A stretch of DNA of 64,000 bases from Vagococcus lutrae (lineage in GTDB: Bacteria > Bacillota > Bacilli > Lactobacillales > Vagococcaceae). Below are positions 17,118 through 26,166 of this stretch, in pieces; position 1 is the first letter of the stretch, and each line of letters opens with the position of its first letter. Below the pieces are notes generated by a model. It was not told where the DNA came from and searched no databases. It saw only the letters and a program-made list of their open reading frames with translations. The translations under genes and the position numbers were made by a program. The stretch is taken from the NCBI RefSeq assembly GCF_003987555.1, contig NZ_NGJW01000011.1, positions 19,914-83,913 on the forward strand, given 5' to 3'.

Positions 17118-17146
17118 AGTGTACACCCGATTTAATCAAACATCAA
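17118..17146 (-). promoter_or_regulatory. feoAB promoter
   Basis: Minus strand: TTGATG (17146-17141), 17-base spacer, TACACT (17123-17118). The 14-bp operator starts about 10 bases downstream of the -10, so bound repressor would block initiation or early elongation. Confidence 0.65.
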
Positions 17147-17198
17147 TATTTTTTTAAAAAAATCACATTTTTAATAAAGTGTTGGAGAAATTATATTA

Positions 17199-17870
17199 AT
17201 GAAAGGAGCGAAAAAATTGCAAGTTTGGTTTGAGGAAAATAAAAAAAGAATAATTGTCATTACAGGAGGCATTGTGGGAGTTTTTATTATCATCATGATG
17301 ACTTGGAAAACAACCAAGCAGAACAACTTAATAACAGAAGCAACAATGATGAGTGAAACAGTAATCACAACAGATAGTGAGCAGGATATATTAAAATCAG
17401 ATAGTCAGGAAAAATGGTTCGTAGATATAAAAGGAGCAATCAAGTTTCCAGGGATGTATCCTGTTGAGACCGATATGCGAATTTTTGATGTGATTGAGTT
17501 GGCAGGAGGTCTATCAGAGGAAGCGGATCGCAATCAAGTAAATCTGGCTGAGCATGTTAGAGATCAAATGGTTATTTATATTCCTAAAGTCGGTGAGAAT
17601 TTAGCGGAAGTCATGCTACCGACCGAGACTTCAACGAGTCATCATGATAGTGGTCACGCTCAAGCGGAAAATGAAACGCTAGTCAATATCAATACGGCAA
17701 CCGCTCAAGAATTACAAACATTGTCAGGGATTGGTGAGAAAAAAGCAGAAGCAATTATTACCTATCGTGAAACAAATGGGTCGTTTCAAACGATTGATGA
17801 TTTAAAGAAAGTTAAGGGGATTGGGGAAAAGACCTTTGATTCTTTGAAAGAAAGCATTACAATTAATTAA
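17199..17870 (+). CDS. comEA: Competence DNA receptor ComEA
   Basis: 223 residues. A single N-terminal membrane anchor (about 16-34), an SLBB-type domain (about 75-120, VDIKGAIKFPGMYPVE) and a C-terminal helix-hairpin-helix pair (about 160-222, VNINTATAQELQTLSGIGEKKA). It binds double-stranded DNA outside the membrane for uptake. The ATG at 17199 has a weak, distant GGAG; a TTG at 17217 sits 8 bases after a strong AAAGGAG and gives MQVWFEENKK, so the real start may be 17217. First gene of the comE operon. Confidence 0.93.
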   Translation: MKGAKKLQVWFEENKKRIIVITGGIVGVFIIIMMTWKTTKQNNLITEATMMSETVITTDSEQDILKSDSQEKWFVDIKGAIKFPGMYPVETDMRIFDVIELAGGLSEEADRNQVNLAEHVRDQMVIYIPKVGENLAEVMLPTETSTSHHDSGHAQAENETLVNINTATAQELQTLSGIGEKKAEAIITYRETNGSFQTIDDLKKVKGIGEKTFDSLKESITIN

Positions 17871-17887
17871 AAGAAGGAGGTCGTATA

Positions 17888-18388
17888 ATGACAATCGAAA
17901 GAATTCCATGGGATCAGTATTTTATGGCCCAGAGCGTCTTGTTATCGTTGAGGAGTACCTGCCGACGTTTAGCAGTTGGTGCAACTATCGTGCGAGATAA
18001 AAGGATGATTGCAGGTGGTTATAACGGGTCGGTAAGTGGCGACGTTCATTGTATAGATGAAGGCTGTTATGTTGTAGATGGCCATTGTGTACGAACGATA
18101 CATGCTGAAATGAATGCTATTTTACAATGTGCAAAATTTGGTATCCCTACTGATGGGGCTGAGATATATGTGACACATTTTCCTTGTTTACAATGTACGA
18201 AGATGATTTTACAAGCTGGAATTAAGAAAATACACTATCTAACAGATTATCGTAATGATGACTATGCGATTCAGTTATTAGAAAAAACAGGTGTGATAGT
18301 CGAGCAAGTGACATTAGATCAAGAATATTTTACCGAACTGCAAGCAATCTATGGAGGAAATAACCAAAAAGAAACCAACGCGGAATAA
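17888..18388 (+). CDS. comEB: dCMP deaminase ComEB
   Basis: 166 residues of the cytidine/deoxycytidylate deaminase family with zinc ligands in HAE (72-74) and PCLQC (99-103). It converts dCMP to dUMP. It sits in the comE operon by position but is not needed for DNA uptake in Bacillus. The start follows AGAAGGAGGTCGTATA. Its 3' end overlaps comEC by 38 bases. Confidence 0.93.
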   Translation: MTIERIPWDQYFMAQSVLLSLRSTCRRLAVGATIVRDKRMIAGGYNGSVSGDVHCIDEGCYVVDGHCVRTIHAEMNAILQCAKFGIPTDGAEIYVTHFPCLQCTKMILQAGIKKIHYLTDYRNDDYAIQLLEKTGVIVEQVTLDQEYFTELQAIYGGNNQKETNAE

Positions 18389-20702
18389 ATACTACCCTGA
18401 GCAGCTGTCGAGCCTTTATGGCAAATGGATTTATCCAACGATGTTGATGCTTTTAATGTACGGTTGGCTAGTAGGAAAATCGAGACTATTTGGTGGACTG
18501 ACGATTATTTATGGTATGCGACTCATTCTAACACGACAAAAGACGGTAATAAGGATGAGTCTTGTACTTGGTTTCATTAGTCTATGCTATTTTTATGAAG
18601 TGGAACAAACGTCCCAGCTAACGTCGTTAAACTCATCGATTACTAAAAAGGTTATCACATTCCCTGATACTTTTTCAGTCAAGGATCATTATATCTCTGG
18701 TATCGTGCAAGAAGTGGAACGACCTTTTCGTCGATCTTATATACGAGGGCGAGTGGACGACATGACTGAAGAAGAGCAAAATAATTGGCGGGTAAGGAGT
18801 CAGTTGCTTATAGTCCAAGGAAGTGAAGTGTTTCCTTCTTTTCCTCGTAATCGAGATGGTTATGATGCTCGTTTGTATTTTCATGACTTAGGCATATCGA
18901 AGATTCTAACGATTGACAATGTGAAACGGCTACCTCAAACACGTCTTTCTTTTTGGCGTGCTTCATTTCGTGAAAAACGAGCGAGATTAGCTTGGCAAGC
19001 TGAGCAACAATTTCCAAAACGAACGGCTTCCTATATTAAACGTCTTTTTTTAGGTATTAAGGACGAGTTATATCAACAAGAGCGCGACAGTTATAGCGAA
19101 ACAGGATTATTGCATTTCTTTAGTATTTCAGGGTTACACGTCTATTTTTTTCTGTCTATAATTCATTATGTCATTCGTCGTATGGGCGGCTCCCCCTTTT
19201 TACTTTTAATTATTGAGTTGTTATTTTTAAGTAGCTTTATTTTATTAACAGGAGAGAGTGTGAGCGTTATTCGTGCATCACTTTTTATTGTTTGTCATCG
19301 TATTAACACGTTTCTTGGTAACAAGTTGACACGCTTAGATAGTTGGTGTTTGACGATATTCATTGTAATGATTATTCGGCCATACAGTTTGTTGACAGCC
19401 GGAGGGCAACTCACCTTTTACTTTACTTTCATTTTGATTTATCTTAGAGATATCGTTTCATCAACTACAAATAAATGGAAAAAGTCTGTTCAAACGGTTT
19501 TTTGGATGTCATTACTTAGCTTGCCTTTGACTGCGTATCATTTCTATCAGTGGAGTTTATTAGGAACGGTTTTAACCTTACTTATTTCGCCATTTTTTGG
19601 CTATGTTTTGTTACCAATCTTATTATTATCATGGTTTGTCAGTGCTTTTGTTTCTTTAAAGGACAGTGTATGGCTTTTGATGATAGATAAATTAGTAACA
19701 TTGTTGTATCAAGTTATTTCTTACGTGTCGCAGTGGCCGATAGTTAAAGTAGTGACAGGAAAACCGCCATTATTTTTAGTGATAGCAATGCTTGTTTTTT
19801 ATTTTGGTTTTCTTGGTTATACGCGACGAAAAGCGAGCTACTACGGGATCGTTTTAATAACGAGTATGGGACTCTTCGTTGGGTTAAAGTATGTCAATCC
19901 GTTTGGAACCGTCGCATTTGTGGATGTGGGACAGGGGGACTGTCTGGTCATTCATCCTCCTTTTTCTGCAAAAGCTACGGTGATTGATACTGGCGGGAAG
20001 TTGCAATTTGCTAATCAAAAGAAAAAACAAGTACCACAAGCTAAATATCAGCTACTGCCTTTTTTGAAAAGTCGAGGGGTAACTCAAATTGAGACCCTAT
20101 TTTTAACCCATGCGGACACTGACCACATTGGAGATGTGAAAGCGTTAAGTCACGTACTTCCTATTGAAAAGGTGGTTTTTCCTAAAGGAATGAGAAAAAA
20201 GGCTCTGGGCGCTAAAATTATTGCGTCTCTTGATTCGCAAACTGAAATCATGGAGGTACTAAGTCCTCAAACGATAATTAATCATGCAGGTGTTTTTCAA
20301 GTTTTGTCTCCAGCTGAAAGTGGAGAGGGGGACAATCAACATTCACTAGTGCTTGCGACGACCGTTGGTGGGAGACGATTACTTTTAACAGGTGATTTGG
20401 ATGTTGAGGGAGAAGAGCGAGTGATGAGGCGATGGCAACCAACGGAGTTTGATATTTTAAAGGTCGGTCATCATGGCAGTCGTTTTTCTACGAGTGAGCA
20501 ATGGCTATCCTACGTGTCACCTAAAGTAGCAGTTATTTCATGTGGAGAGAATAATCGATACGGCCATCCTCATCCTGAAGTTTTGAGTCAATTAAAAAAT
20601 AAAAACATTCAAATCTTTCGAACGGATCAGCAAGGCATGGTATATTATGATTATATGACGTTGTTTCCATATCGTACTCAGATACAAACAATGATAGAGT
20701 GA
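18351..20702 (+). CDS. comEC: DNA uptake channel ComEC/Rec2
   Basis: 783 residues. The N-terminal part has membrane segments around an OB-like region, the ComEC competence domain follows (FSISGLHVYFF, about 255-500, many helices), and the C-terminal metallo-beta-lactamase domain begins at VDVGQGDCLVIH and carries THADTDHIGD and VGHHGSR. It moves single-stranded DNA across the membrane. The start lies inside comEB with no good binding site of its own, so translation is probably coupled. The gene is intact, suggesting the uptake channel is functional. Confidence 0.93.
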   Translation: MEEITKKKPTRNKYYPEQLSSLYGKWIYPTMLMLLMYGWLVGKSRLFGGLTIIYGMRLILTRQKTVIRMSLVLGFISLCYFYEVEQTSQLTSLNSSITKKVITFPDTFSVKDHYISGIVQEVERPFRRSYIRGRVDDMTEEEQNNWRVRSQLLIVQGSEVFPSFPRNRDGYDARLYFHDLGISKILTIDNVKRLPQTRLSFWRASFREKRARLAWQAEQQFPKRTASYIKRLFLGIKDELYQQERDSYSETGLLHFFSISGLHVYFFLSIIHYVIRRMGGSPFLLLIIELLFLSSFILLTGESVSVIRASLFIVCHRINTFLGNKLTRLDSWCLTIFIVMIIRPYSLLTAGGQLTFYFTFILIYLRDIVSSTTNKWKKSVQTVFWMSLLSLPLTAYHFYQWSLLGTVLTLLISPFFGYVLLPILLLSWFVSAFVSLKDSVWLLMIDKLVTLLYQVISYVSQWPIVKVVTGKPPLFLVIAMLVFYFGFLGYTRRKASYYGIVLITSMGLFVGLKYVNPFGTVAFVDVGQGDCLVIHPPFSAKATVIDTGGKLQFANQKKKQVPQAKYQLLPFLKSRGVTQIETLFLTHADTDHIGDVKALSHVLPIEKVVFPKGMRKKALGAKIIASLDSQTEIMEVLSPQTIINHAGVFQVLSPAESGEGDNQHSLVLATTVGGRRLLLTGDLDVEGEERVMRRWQPTEFDILKVGHHGSRFSTSEQWLSYVSPKVAVISCGENNRYGHPHPEVLSQLKNKNIQIFRTDQQGMVYYDYMTLFPYRTQIQTMIE

Positions 20703-20727
20703 GAAGAAAGATAGGTTAGAGAAAAAT

Positions 20728-21756
20728 ATGGTGAAAAAAGATTTTCAACAAGCAATTTCAGATATTCGTGTCGGGGATGTTGCTGCGATTTATGTCGTAC
20801 ATGGAACTGAAAAATACTTATCAGAATGGTTTAATCGCGTACTACAACAGAGCGTTGTTTCAGATGAAGATGAGATGAATATCATGCACTTTGATATGAC
20901 GGAAACGTTGTTATCAGAAGCTATGTTAGAGGCTAACAGTTTACCTTTTTTTGGGGATAAGCGACTAGTCATTGTGGACCAACCATATTTTTTAACAGGA
21001 GCGAAGCCTAAGCAGAGTTTGGAGCATAACATAAAGGAATTAGAACAATACATTGAACAACCCTTAGACTCAACGGTACTTGTCTTTAATGCTCCTTATG
21101 AAAAGTTAGATGGACGAAAAAAAGTAGTTAAACAGTTAAATAAACAAGCTGTTGTTGTCGACGTGCAACCGATGCAAGAACGCGACGTTCGTCAATTTGT
21201 GAAACAACACATACAAAATGATCGCTATCAAGTAACACCAGAGGCTTTAGAAACGTTGCTAGTATTATGTCAAATGGATTTATCACGAATTATGGGAGAA
21301 TTGAATAAGCTCTATATTGCCGGGATAAATGATTATAAAATAACCAAACCGATGGTAGAAGAGTTAGTTGCTAAAAGTTTAGAACAAAATGTTTTTGATT
21401 TGATAACTTATGTCATGAAAAAGCAACCGAATGAAGCATTAAAATTATATGAAGAACTATTGCTTCAAGGGGAAGAAACCATCAAAATGAATGCGATTTT
21501 GATTGGGCATGTGAGATTGCTTATTCAGGTAAATGTTATGCAGCAAAAGCATTATCAGCAACCAAATATGGTAGATGTTTTAAAGGTTCATCCATATCGT
21601 ATTAAGTTGGCACAGCAAGAGGCACGGCGAATGAGTTTGGGCTTTTTGATGAATCTTTACGATGAATTGGTAGAAAATGACTATCGTATGAAAACAGGTC
21701 AGATGGATAAAGAACTGCTATTTCAGTTGTTTATTTTAAAATTTAGTCAAAAATAA
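20728..21756 (+). CDS. holA: DNA polymerase III delta subunit
   Basis: 342 residues, the usual HolA length: an N-terminal AAA-like region with YVVHGTEKYLSEWF, a lid region and the C-terminal collar domain (LDFLMNLYDELV-type helices near 295-340). It is the wrench that opens the beta clamp within the clamp loader. It directly follows comEC, the standard order comEC-holA-(rpsT) in Firmicutes. A terminator follows. Confidence 0.93.
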   Translation: MVKKDFQQAISDIRVGDVAAIYVVHGTEKYLSEWFNRVLQQSVVSDEDEMNIMHFDMTETLLSEAMLEANSLPFFGDKRLVIVDQPYFLTGAKPKQSLEHNIKELEQYIEQPLDSTVLVFNAPYEKLDGRKKVVKQLNKQAVVVDVQPMQERDVRQFVKQHIQNDRYQVTPEALETLLVLCQMDLSRIMGELNKLYIAGINDYKITKPMVEELVAKSLEQNVFDLITYVMKKQPNEALKLYEELLLQGEETIKMNAILIGHVRLLIQVNVMQQKHYQQPNMVDVLKVHPYRIKLAQQEARRMSLGFLMNLYDELVENDYRMKTGQMDKELLFQLFILKFSQK

Positions 21757-21796
21757 AAAGAACGTTGGCAAAATCTCTTTTGTCAACGTTCTTTTT
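21757..21796 (+). terminator. Terminator of the comE-holA operon
   Basis: Stem of about 17 bp (21757-21773 with 21778-21794) with a 4-base loop and a T run. Confidence 0.88.
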
Positions 21797-21801
21797 ATAT
21801 G

Positions 21802-21838
21802 AAAAAACACCCCAATGTTACAAAGAACAATCGGAGTG
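21802..21838 (-). terminator. Terminator of rpsT
   Basis: On the minus strand a 13-bp stem with one bulge and several G-T pairs is followed by a T run ending near 21802. Confidence 0.75.
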
Positions 21839-21860
21839 TGTCATCTTTTGTGATTATGCA

Positions 21861-22121
21861 TTATTTTGCTTTCATCATTTTCGCATGTAGACGAGATTTG
21901 TCTCGGTCAGCTTTGTTTCTATGGATTAGGCCTTTTGTTTCAGCCATATCAATTGCTCTATGCGCATTTTTTAATAATTCTTCAACGTTATCAGCACCTG
22001 CTTCTAAAGCAGCTTCAAATTGTTTGATTGCTGTACGCATTGCACTTTTTTGACCAGAGTTTAATTCGTTAGAACGTTCTGTCGTGCGCACACGTTTAAT
22101 TGCAGATTCAATATTTGGCAT
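21861..22121 (-). CDS. rpsT: 30S ribosomal protein S20
   Basis: 86 residues beginning [18 protein letters not shown] and ending HAKMMKAK, matching S20 over its whole length; an all-helical 16S-binding protein. The start at 22121 follows GGAGGTGAAATCC; the upstream in-frame extension to 22235 covers the leader and promoter and is not real. Convergent with holA, with separate back-to-back terminators. Confidence 0.96.
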   Translation of the reverse strand: MPNIESAIKRVRTTERSNELNSGQKSAMRTAIKQFEAALEAGADNVEELLKNAHRAIDMAETKGLIHRNKADRDKSRLHAKMMKAK

Positions 22122-22185
22122 GGATTTCACCTCCGTCAATAATAGCTTATCCCTAATGATTATTAGCGACAATTCAACATTCTCA

Positions 22186-22214
22186 ATTATACCGAAAACT
22201 TGTGAGTAATGCAA
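22186..22214 (-). promoter_or_regulatory. rpsT promoter
   Basis: Minus strand: TTGCAT (22214-22209), 17-base spacer, TATAAT (22191-22186). The leader is about 60 bases. Confidence 0.85.
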
Positions 22215-22343
22215 TATTTTTTTAAGGATAGTCACTTAAAAACAATGTCTCTGTGCCAATAAAAAAATAGTCAAAGCCCTTTCACTTTATTCTCAATATG
22301 TTATTATTAGAGCGTTAGATAATAATATAGGTGGTGTAAATTT

Positions 22344-23390
22344 GTGGGAACAATCGATTTGTCGGCAGGTCAGTTTAACCTCGCCTTTTTTGTGACGTTT
22401 ATTTTGATTATGGGCGTCATCTTTGTTAATGGCTGGACTGATGCGCCAAACGCAATTGCCACAGCTATTTCGACACGTGTGCTGAAACCAAAGTTTGCGA
22501 TTCGAATGGCTGTTGTAATGAATTTTTTAGGCGCTTTAGTCATGACGCTCTTTAATGCGCAAGTAGCAGAAACCATTAGTAATATCGTTTCATTCGGAGA
22601 AGATCATACGAAAGCGCAGATTGCTTTAGCCGCGTCACTTTTTGCTATTGTGACATGGGCCGTGGCCGCTTGGTATTTTGGGATACCAACGAGTGAAAGC
22701 CATGCCTTAATAGCAGGCCTTACAGGCTCAGCGATGGCGATGGGCGGACTGGATGCTGTGAATATGGGCGAATGGTCAAAAGTATTAGTAGGTTTGGTCG
22801 CTTCTACGGTAGCAGGATTTTTAGGCGGCTATCTTATGGTTAAATTGATCGTGAAACTCTTTCGACATACAGACCGGCGAAAAGCTAATAAGTTTTTCCA
22901 TAACGGACAGGCGTTTGGTGCAGGGGCGATGGCCTTTTTACACGGAGCGCAAGATGGTCAGAAGTTTATGGGAGTTTTTATGTTAGGTCTTTATTATAAT
23001 GGTTTTGTAGGAATGAATAGTTCCGGAGGTTTTACGATACCGATAAGTGTTATGGCGATTTGTTCCCTTGTAATGGGGTTGGGAACTTCCGTTGGAGGAA
23101 TGAGAATTATTAAATCAGTCGGTATGGACATGGTAAAGCTTGAAAAGTATCAAGGTTTTTCAGCAGACTTAAGTGCAGCAATCGCACTGCTTGTTGCCTC
23201 TCTTTTTGGAATACCTGTTTCAACGACACATACCAAAACAACTGCAATCATGGGGGTTGGAGCTGCTAGACGTATGTCAAGTGTTGACTGGCGTATTGTA
23301 AAAGAAATGATGTTAGCTTGGATTTTGACTTTTCCGGGTTGCGGTTTAATTGCTTATATGATGGCGAAATTATTTGTGTTTTTATTCTAA
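22344..23390 (+). CDS. Inorganic phosphate transporter, PiT family
   Basis: 348 residues, about ten membrane segments and the two inverted PiT repeats: GWTDAPNAIATAIST near the start and VSTTHTKTTAIMGVGAARR near the end. PiT carriers take up metal-phosphate complexes driven by the proton gradient. The GTG start at 22344 follows GGTGGTG; no better ATG exists upstream. It forms an operon with the DUF47 protein 30 bases downstream, the usual pairing. Confidence 0.92.
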   Translation: MGTIDLSAGQFNLAFFVTFILIMGVIFVNGWTDAPNAIATAISTRVLKPKFAIRMAVVMNFLGALVMTLFNAQVAETISNIVSFGEDHTKAQIALAASLFAIVTWAVAAWYFGIPTSESHALIAGLTGSAMAMGGLDAVNMGEWSKVLVGLVASTVAGFLGGYLMVKLIVKLFRHTDRRKANKFFHNGQAFGAGAMAFLHGAQDGQKFMGVFMLGLYYNGFVGMNSSGGFTIPISVMAICSLVMGLGTSVGGMRIIKSVGMDMVKLEKYQGFSADLSAAIALLVASLFGIPVSTTHTKTTAIMGVGAARRMSSVDWRIVKEMMLAWILTFPGCGLIAYMMAKLFVFLF

Positions 23391-23420
23391 TTAAAGAGAA
23401 AATAGTAGGGGGATACTAGG

Positions 23421-24044
23421 ATGGCAAGAAAAAAAGAATTTAACTATTTTGACGCGTTGACACAATTAGCATCAAAGGGATATGAAGCAGCGCGTGTGTT
23501 AGAAGATATTATTTTAAATTATAATTATGAAACGATTGCGGCACGTGCCAAGGAAATTCATGTCATTGAAAATGAAGGAGATGAATTGGTTCATACGATT
23601 ATGGATGAATTGAACCGCTCATTTATTACACCGATTGACCGTGAGGATATTGTGGCGATTACGGAAGATTTGGATGACATTTTAGATGGTATTAATTCCC
23701 TTCCATATTTATTTGATAGCTATTTGATAAAAGAGTTACGCCCTAAAACTGAAATGATTAGCCACTATATCTTAGAAGCGACTGAATCAGTCTGTGTTGT
23801 GACAAAAGAATTTTCAAAATTTAAAAATTCAACGACGTTAGGGACTATGATTGCCCAGGTGAATGACATCGAAGAGAAAACGGATGACTTGTATCGTAGT
23901 TTAATAAAAGAATTGTTTACCCACGAAACAGATCCATTAGAAGTGATTAAGTGGAAATCCGTCTATGAACGCTTTGAACGCATCATTAATGCCACAGAAA
24001 AAACAGCTGATAACTTAGCTGGTTTAGTTATTAAAAATACATAA
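23421..24044 (+). CDS. DUF47 family protein, PhoU-like partner of PiT
   Basis: 207 residues, all-helical, with the PhoU/DUF47 pattern: NEGDELVHTIMDELNRSFITPIDREDI near 50-75 and a second similar repeat containing DIEEKTDDLYRSLIKELF. DUF47 proteins accompany PiT transporters and are thought to control them. It lies downstream of the phosphate carrier gene and ends in a strong bidirectional terminator. Confidence 0.9.
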   Translation: MARKKEFNYFDALTQLASKGYEAARVLEDIILNYNYETIAARAKEIHVIENEGDELVHTIMDELNRSFITPIDREDIVAITEDLDDILDGINSLPYLFDSYLIKELRPKTEMISHYILEATESVCVVTKEFSKFKNSTTLGTMIAQVNDIEEKTDDLYRSLIKELFTHETDPLEVIKWKSVYERFERIINATEKTADNLAGLVIKNT

Positions 24045-24078
24045 AAAAGAGCAACTGCCAAAGCAGTTGCTCTTTTTT
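24043..24078. terminator. Bidirectional terminator between the PiT operon and the P1B-ATPase gene
   Basis: A perfect 16-bp stem (24043-24058 with 24063-24078), A-rich on one side and T-rich on the other, with a 4-base loop. Confidence 0.92.
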
Positions 24079-25943
24079 TAGTCGATTTTTTTCAACATAC
24101 GTAATCCATTTAAAATAACTAAAATAGTACTTCCTTCATGTCCAATCACACCTAAAGGTAAGCTGACAGCTTGCATGAAGTTAAAAATAATTAATAATAC
24201 AATAACGCTAACAGAAAAAATAATGTTCTGAGTGGTAATCCGTTTTAGTTTTTTTGCGATTTTATGACTCATGGTTAATTTAGAAAGGTCACTTTGCATT
24301 AGCACCATATCTGCTACATCAATCGCGATATCCGTTCCTTGTCCCATTGCCACACCGATGGTCGCATTAGCAAGTGCCGGCGCATCGTTAATTCCGTCAC
24401 CGACCATGGCGTTAATGCCATACTTTTCTTTTTGTTGTTTTATTAAAACAGTTTTTTCTTCAGGTGTCTGTCCAGCATGGATTTCATCGATATTTAGCAT
24501 TTGACCTACTGCTTTAGCAGTTTGTGGGTGGTCACCTGTAATCATCGTGGTATGAATGTTTTCAGATTGAAAATAGTGAATGGCTGCTTGTGCATTTTCT
24601 TTAGGTGTATCTAACAGAGCAAAGAACGCAACAATCTGATTATTACAAGATAAAAAGACGACGGTTTTTCCTTCTTTTTGCCATTTTAAGACGTGAGTCA
24701 TGGCTTCATTTTCAAGAGGTTGAGTTGAAACAAAGTCAGCTTTTCCCACACGCCATGTTTCCTCATCTGTTTTTCCTTCTAATCCAGAACCTGTTAAATC
24801 GTTAACGATTATGTTAGGTAAACGGTCTGTCACTTGTGAACGAAAGTGTTTTGTTAATGCCATAGCGAGTGGATGTGTACTGGTCGATTCGATAGCAACC
24901 ACAGTATTAATAACATCTTGTTCACGTTCTAAAATAAAGGTATCTGTGACAACTGGTGTACCGTTTGTAAGGGTTCCAGTTTTATCAAAGGCAATCGCTT
25001 GTAATTCAGCTAATTGGTCGAGGAACATGCCGCCTTTAAATAATACACCGTTTCGAGCGCCATTAGAAATCGCAGCTAGAGAAGCGGGTGTAGCGGAAGC
25101 CACTAGCGCACAAGGAGAAGCAACAACGAGTAAAACCATTCCGCGATAAAAACTTTCGCTCCAGCTCCAGCCTAAAAAGAGATAGGGGATAAAAATCATT
25201 AATGGAACGAGCATTAGGACGACTTTAACATAGGTATTTTCAATGCGATCAATAAAGCTTGCTGTTTTTGAGGGAGTATTTTGAGCCTCATCTACGAGCT
25301 GAACGATTTTACTGAAAATAGTGTCATCGCTTGTTTTAGTGACGGTCATTTCAAAAGTATTGCCGACATTGATCGTTCCTGCGAAAACTTCTTCAGACGC
25401 TATTTTTTCTGCAGGAACGGACTCTCCGGTAATAGTTGCTTCGTTAATGGTTGCCATATCTGTATTTAAAACACCATCGATGGGTAAGCTCTCGCCTTTG
25501 GGAACTTGTAAATGGTCACCAATTTTCAATGTTTCAACTGGTACAATTTTCGTGTGACCGTCAGGTAATAGTAAGTGTGCCTTTTCAGGTTGTAGTTCAA
25601 GTAAACTTTCGATTTCCTTTTTACTTTTGTTCATAGTATATTCTTCAAGGGAACCACTGAGAGAAAAGATGAACGTTAACATAATCCCTTCAAAGTAATA
25701 TTGAATGAGGCAAGCTCCTATTGCGGCAAGTGCCATTAACAAGTCGACACTTAAATGGTTTTCCTCAATTGTTTCTTTAATCCCTTCTTTTGTCTGATGA
25801 AAGCCGCCAATAATCATACCGATAATGTAAATAAATGGATAATAGCTAAATCCGGCACGTTCAGCGAAAAAGCCGACAATCATCAAAACGCCTGATATGG
25901 CGGTTGCTAAAATAATTTTATTTTGTTCTGATAGTTTAGACAT
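24078..25943 (-). CDS. P1B-4-type metal efflux ATPase (PfeT/FrvA-like, Fe2+/Co2+)
   Basis: 621 residues, with no N-terminal CxxC metal-binding domain. The membrane motif is SPC (276-278), not CPC, and the last helix carries HEGST (602-606); these two mark the P1B-4 subgroup that exports Fe2+ and Co2+. Phosphorylation site DKTGT (Asp320), phosphatase motif TGES and hinge GDGINDAPAL are intact. Bacillus PfeT and Listeria FrvA are the models. Two Fur-box-like repeats precede the gene. The start follows AAGGAGGGATTTTT. Substrate iron is inferred from motifs and regulation. Confidence 0.88.
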   Translation of the reverse strand: MSKLSEQNKIILATAISGVLMIVGFFAERAGFSYYPFIYIIGMIIGGFHQTKEGIKETIEENHLSVDLLMALAAIGACLIQYYFEGIMLTFIFSLSGSLEEYTMNKSKKEIESLLELQPEKAHLLLPDGHTKIVPVETLKIGDHLQVPKGESLPIDGVLNTDMATINEATITGESVPAEKIASEEVFAGTINVGNTFEMTVTKTSDDTIFSKIVQLVDEAQNTPSKTASFIDRIENTYVKVVLMLVPLMIFIPYLFLGWSWSESFYRGMVLLVVASPCALVASATPASLAAISNGARNGVLFKGGMFLDQLAELQAIAFDKTGTLTNGTPVVTDTFILEREQDVINTVVAIESTSTHPLAMALTKHFRSQVTDRLPNIIVNDLTGSGLEGKTDEETWRVGKADFVSTQPLENEAMTHVLKWQKEGKTVVFLSCNNQIVAFFALLDTPKENAQAAIHYFQSENIHTTMITGDHPQTAKAVGQMLNIDEIHAGQTPEEKTVLIKQQKEKYGINAMVGDGINDAPALANATIGVAMGQGTDIAIDVADMVLMQSDLSKLTMSHKIAKKLKRITTQNIIFSVSVIVLLIIFNFMQAVSLPLGVIGHEGSTILVILNGLRMLKKID

Positions 25944-26014
25944 AAAAATCCCTCCTTGAAATCATCATAACAAGGCTAGGGTTTAAATGATAATGAATAA
26001 GCGTTAATTGATAA

Positions 26015-26029
26015 TGATAGTTGTTATCA
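26015..26029. promoter_or_regulatory. Fur-box-like repeat, promoter-proximal
   Basis: TGATAGTTGTTATCA has two mismatches to the 7-1-7 Fur consensus TGATAATNATTATCA and overlaps a further TGATAAT half site (26009-26015). It lies about 70 bases upstream of the ATPase gene. Confidence 0.6.
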
Positions 26030-26096
26030 TTTAATACAATTTAACATGTATGTTTAAAATGTTGGGTTTGATAGTTGTTAAATATGAAAAAGAGAA

Positions 26097-26111
26097 TGAT
26101 AATCATTATCA
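26097..26111. promoter_or_regulatory. Perfect 7-1-7 Fur box
   Basis: TGATAATCATTATCA matches the 7-1-7 Fur consensus exactly. It lies about 155 bases upstream of the P1B-4 ATPase and just past the uppP terminator, so it most likely serves the ATPase gene. Confidence 0.8.
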
Positions 26112-26131
26112 AGGTAATTGTAATAATTATA

Positions 26132-26160
26132 AAAAGGGTTGCTCGTTGAGCAACCCTTTT
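26132..26160 (-). terminator. Terminator of uppP
   Basis: A 13-bp perfect stem (26132-26144 with 26148-26160) followed on the minus strand by T residues. Confidence 0.85.
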
Positions 26161-26166
26161 GTTATT

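Noticed and set aside
21799..22053. Plus-strand frame antisense to rpsT
   Set aside because: It is a complement of the rpsT coding region; rpsT is certain.
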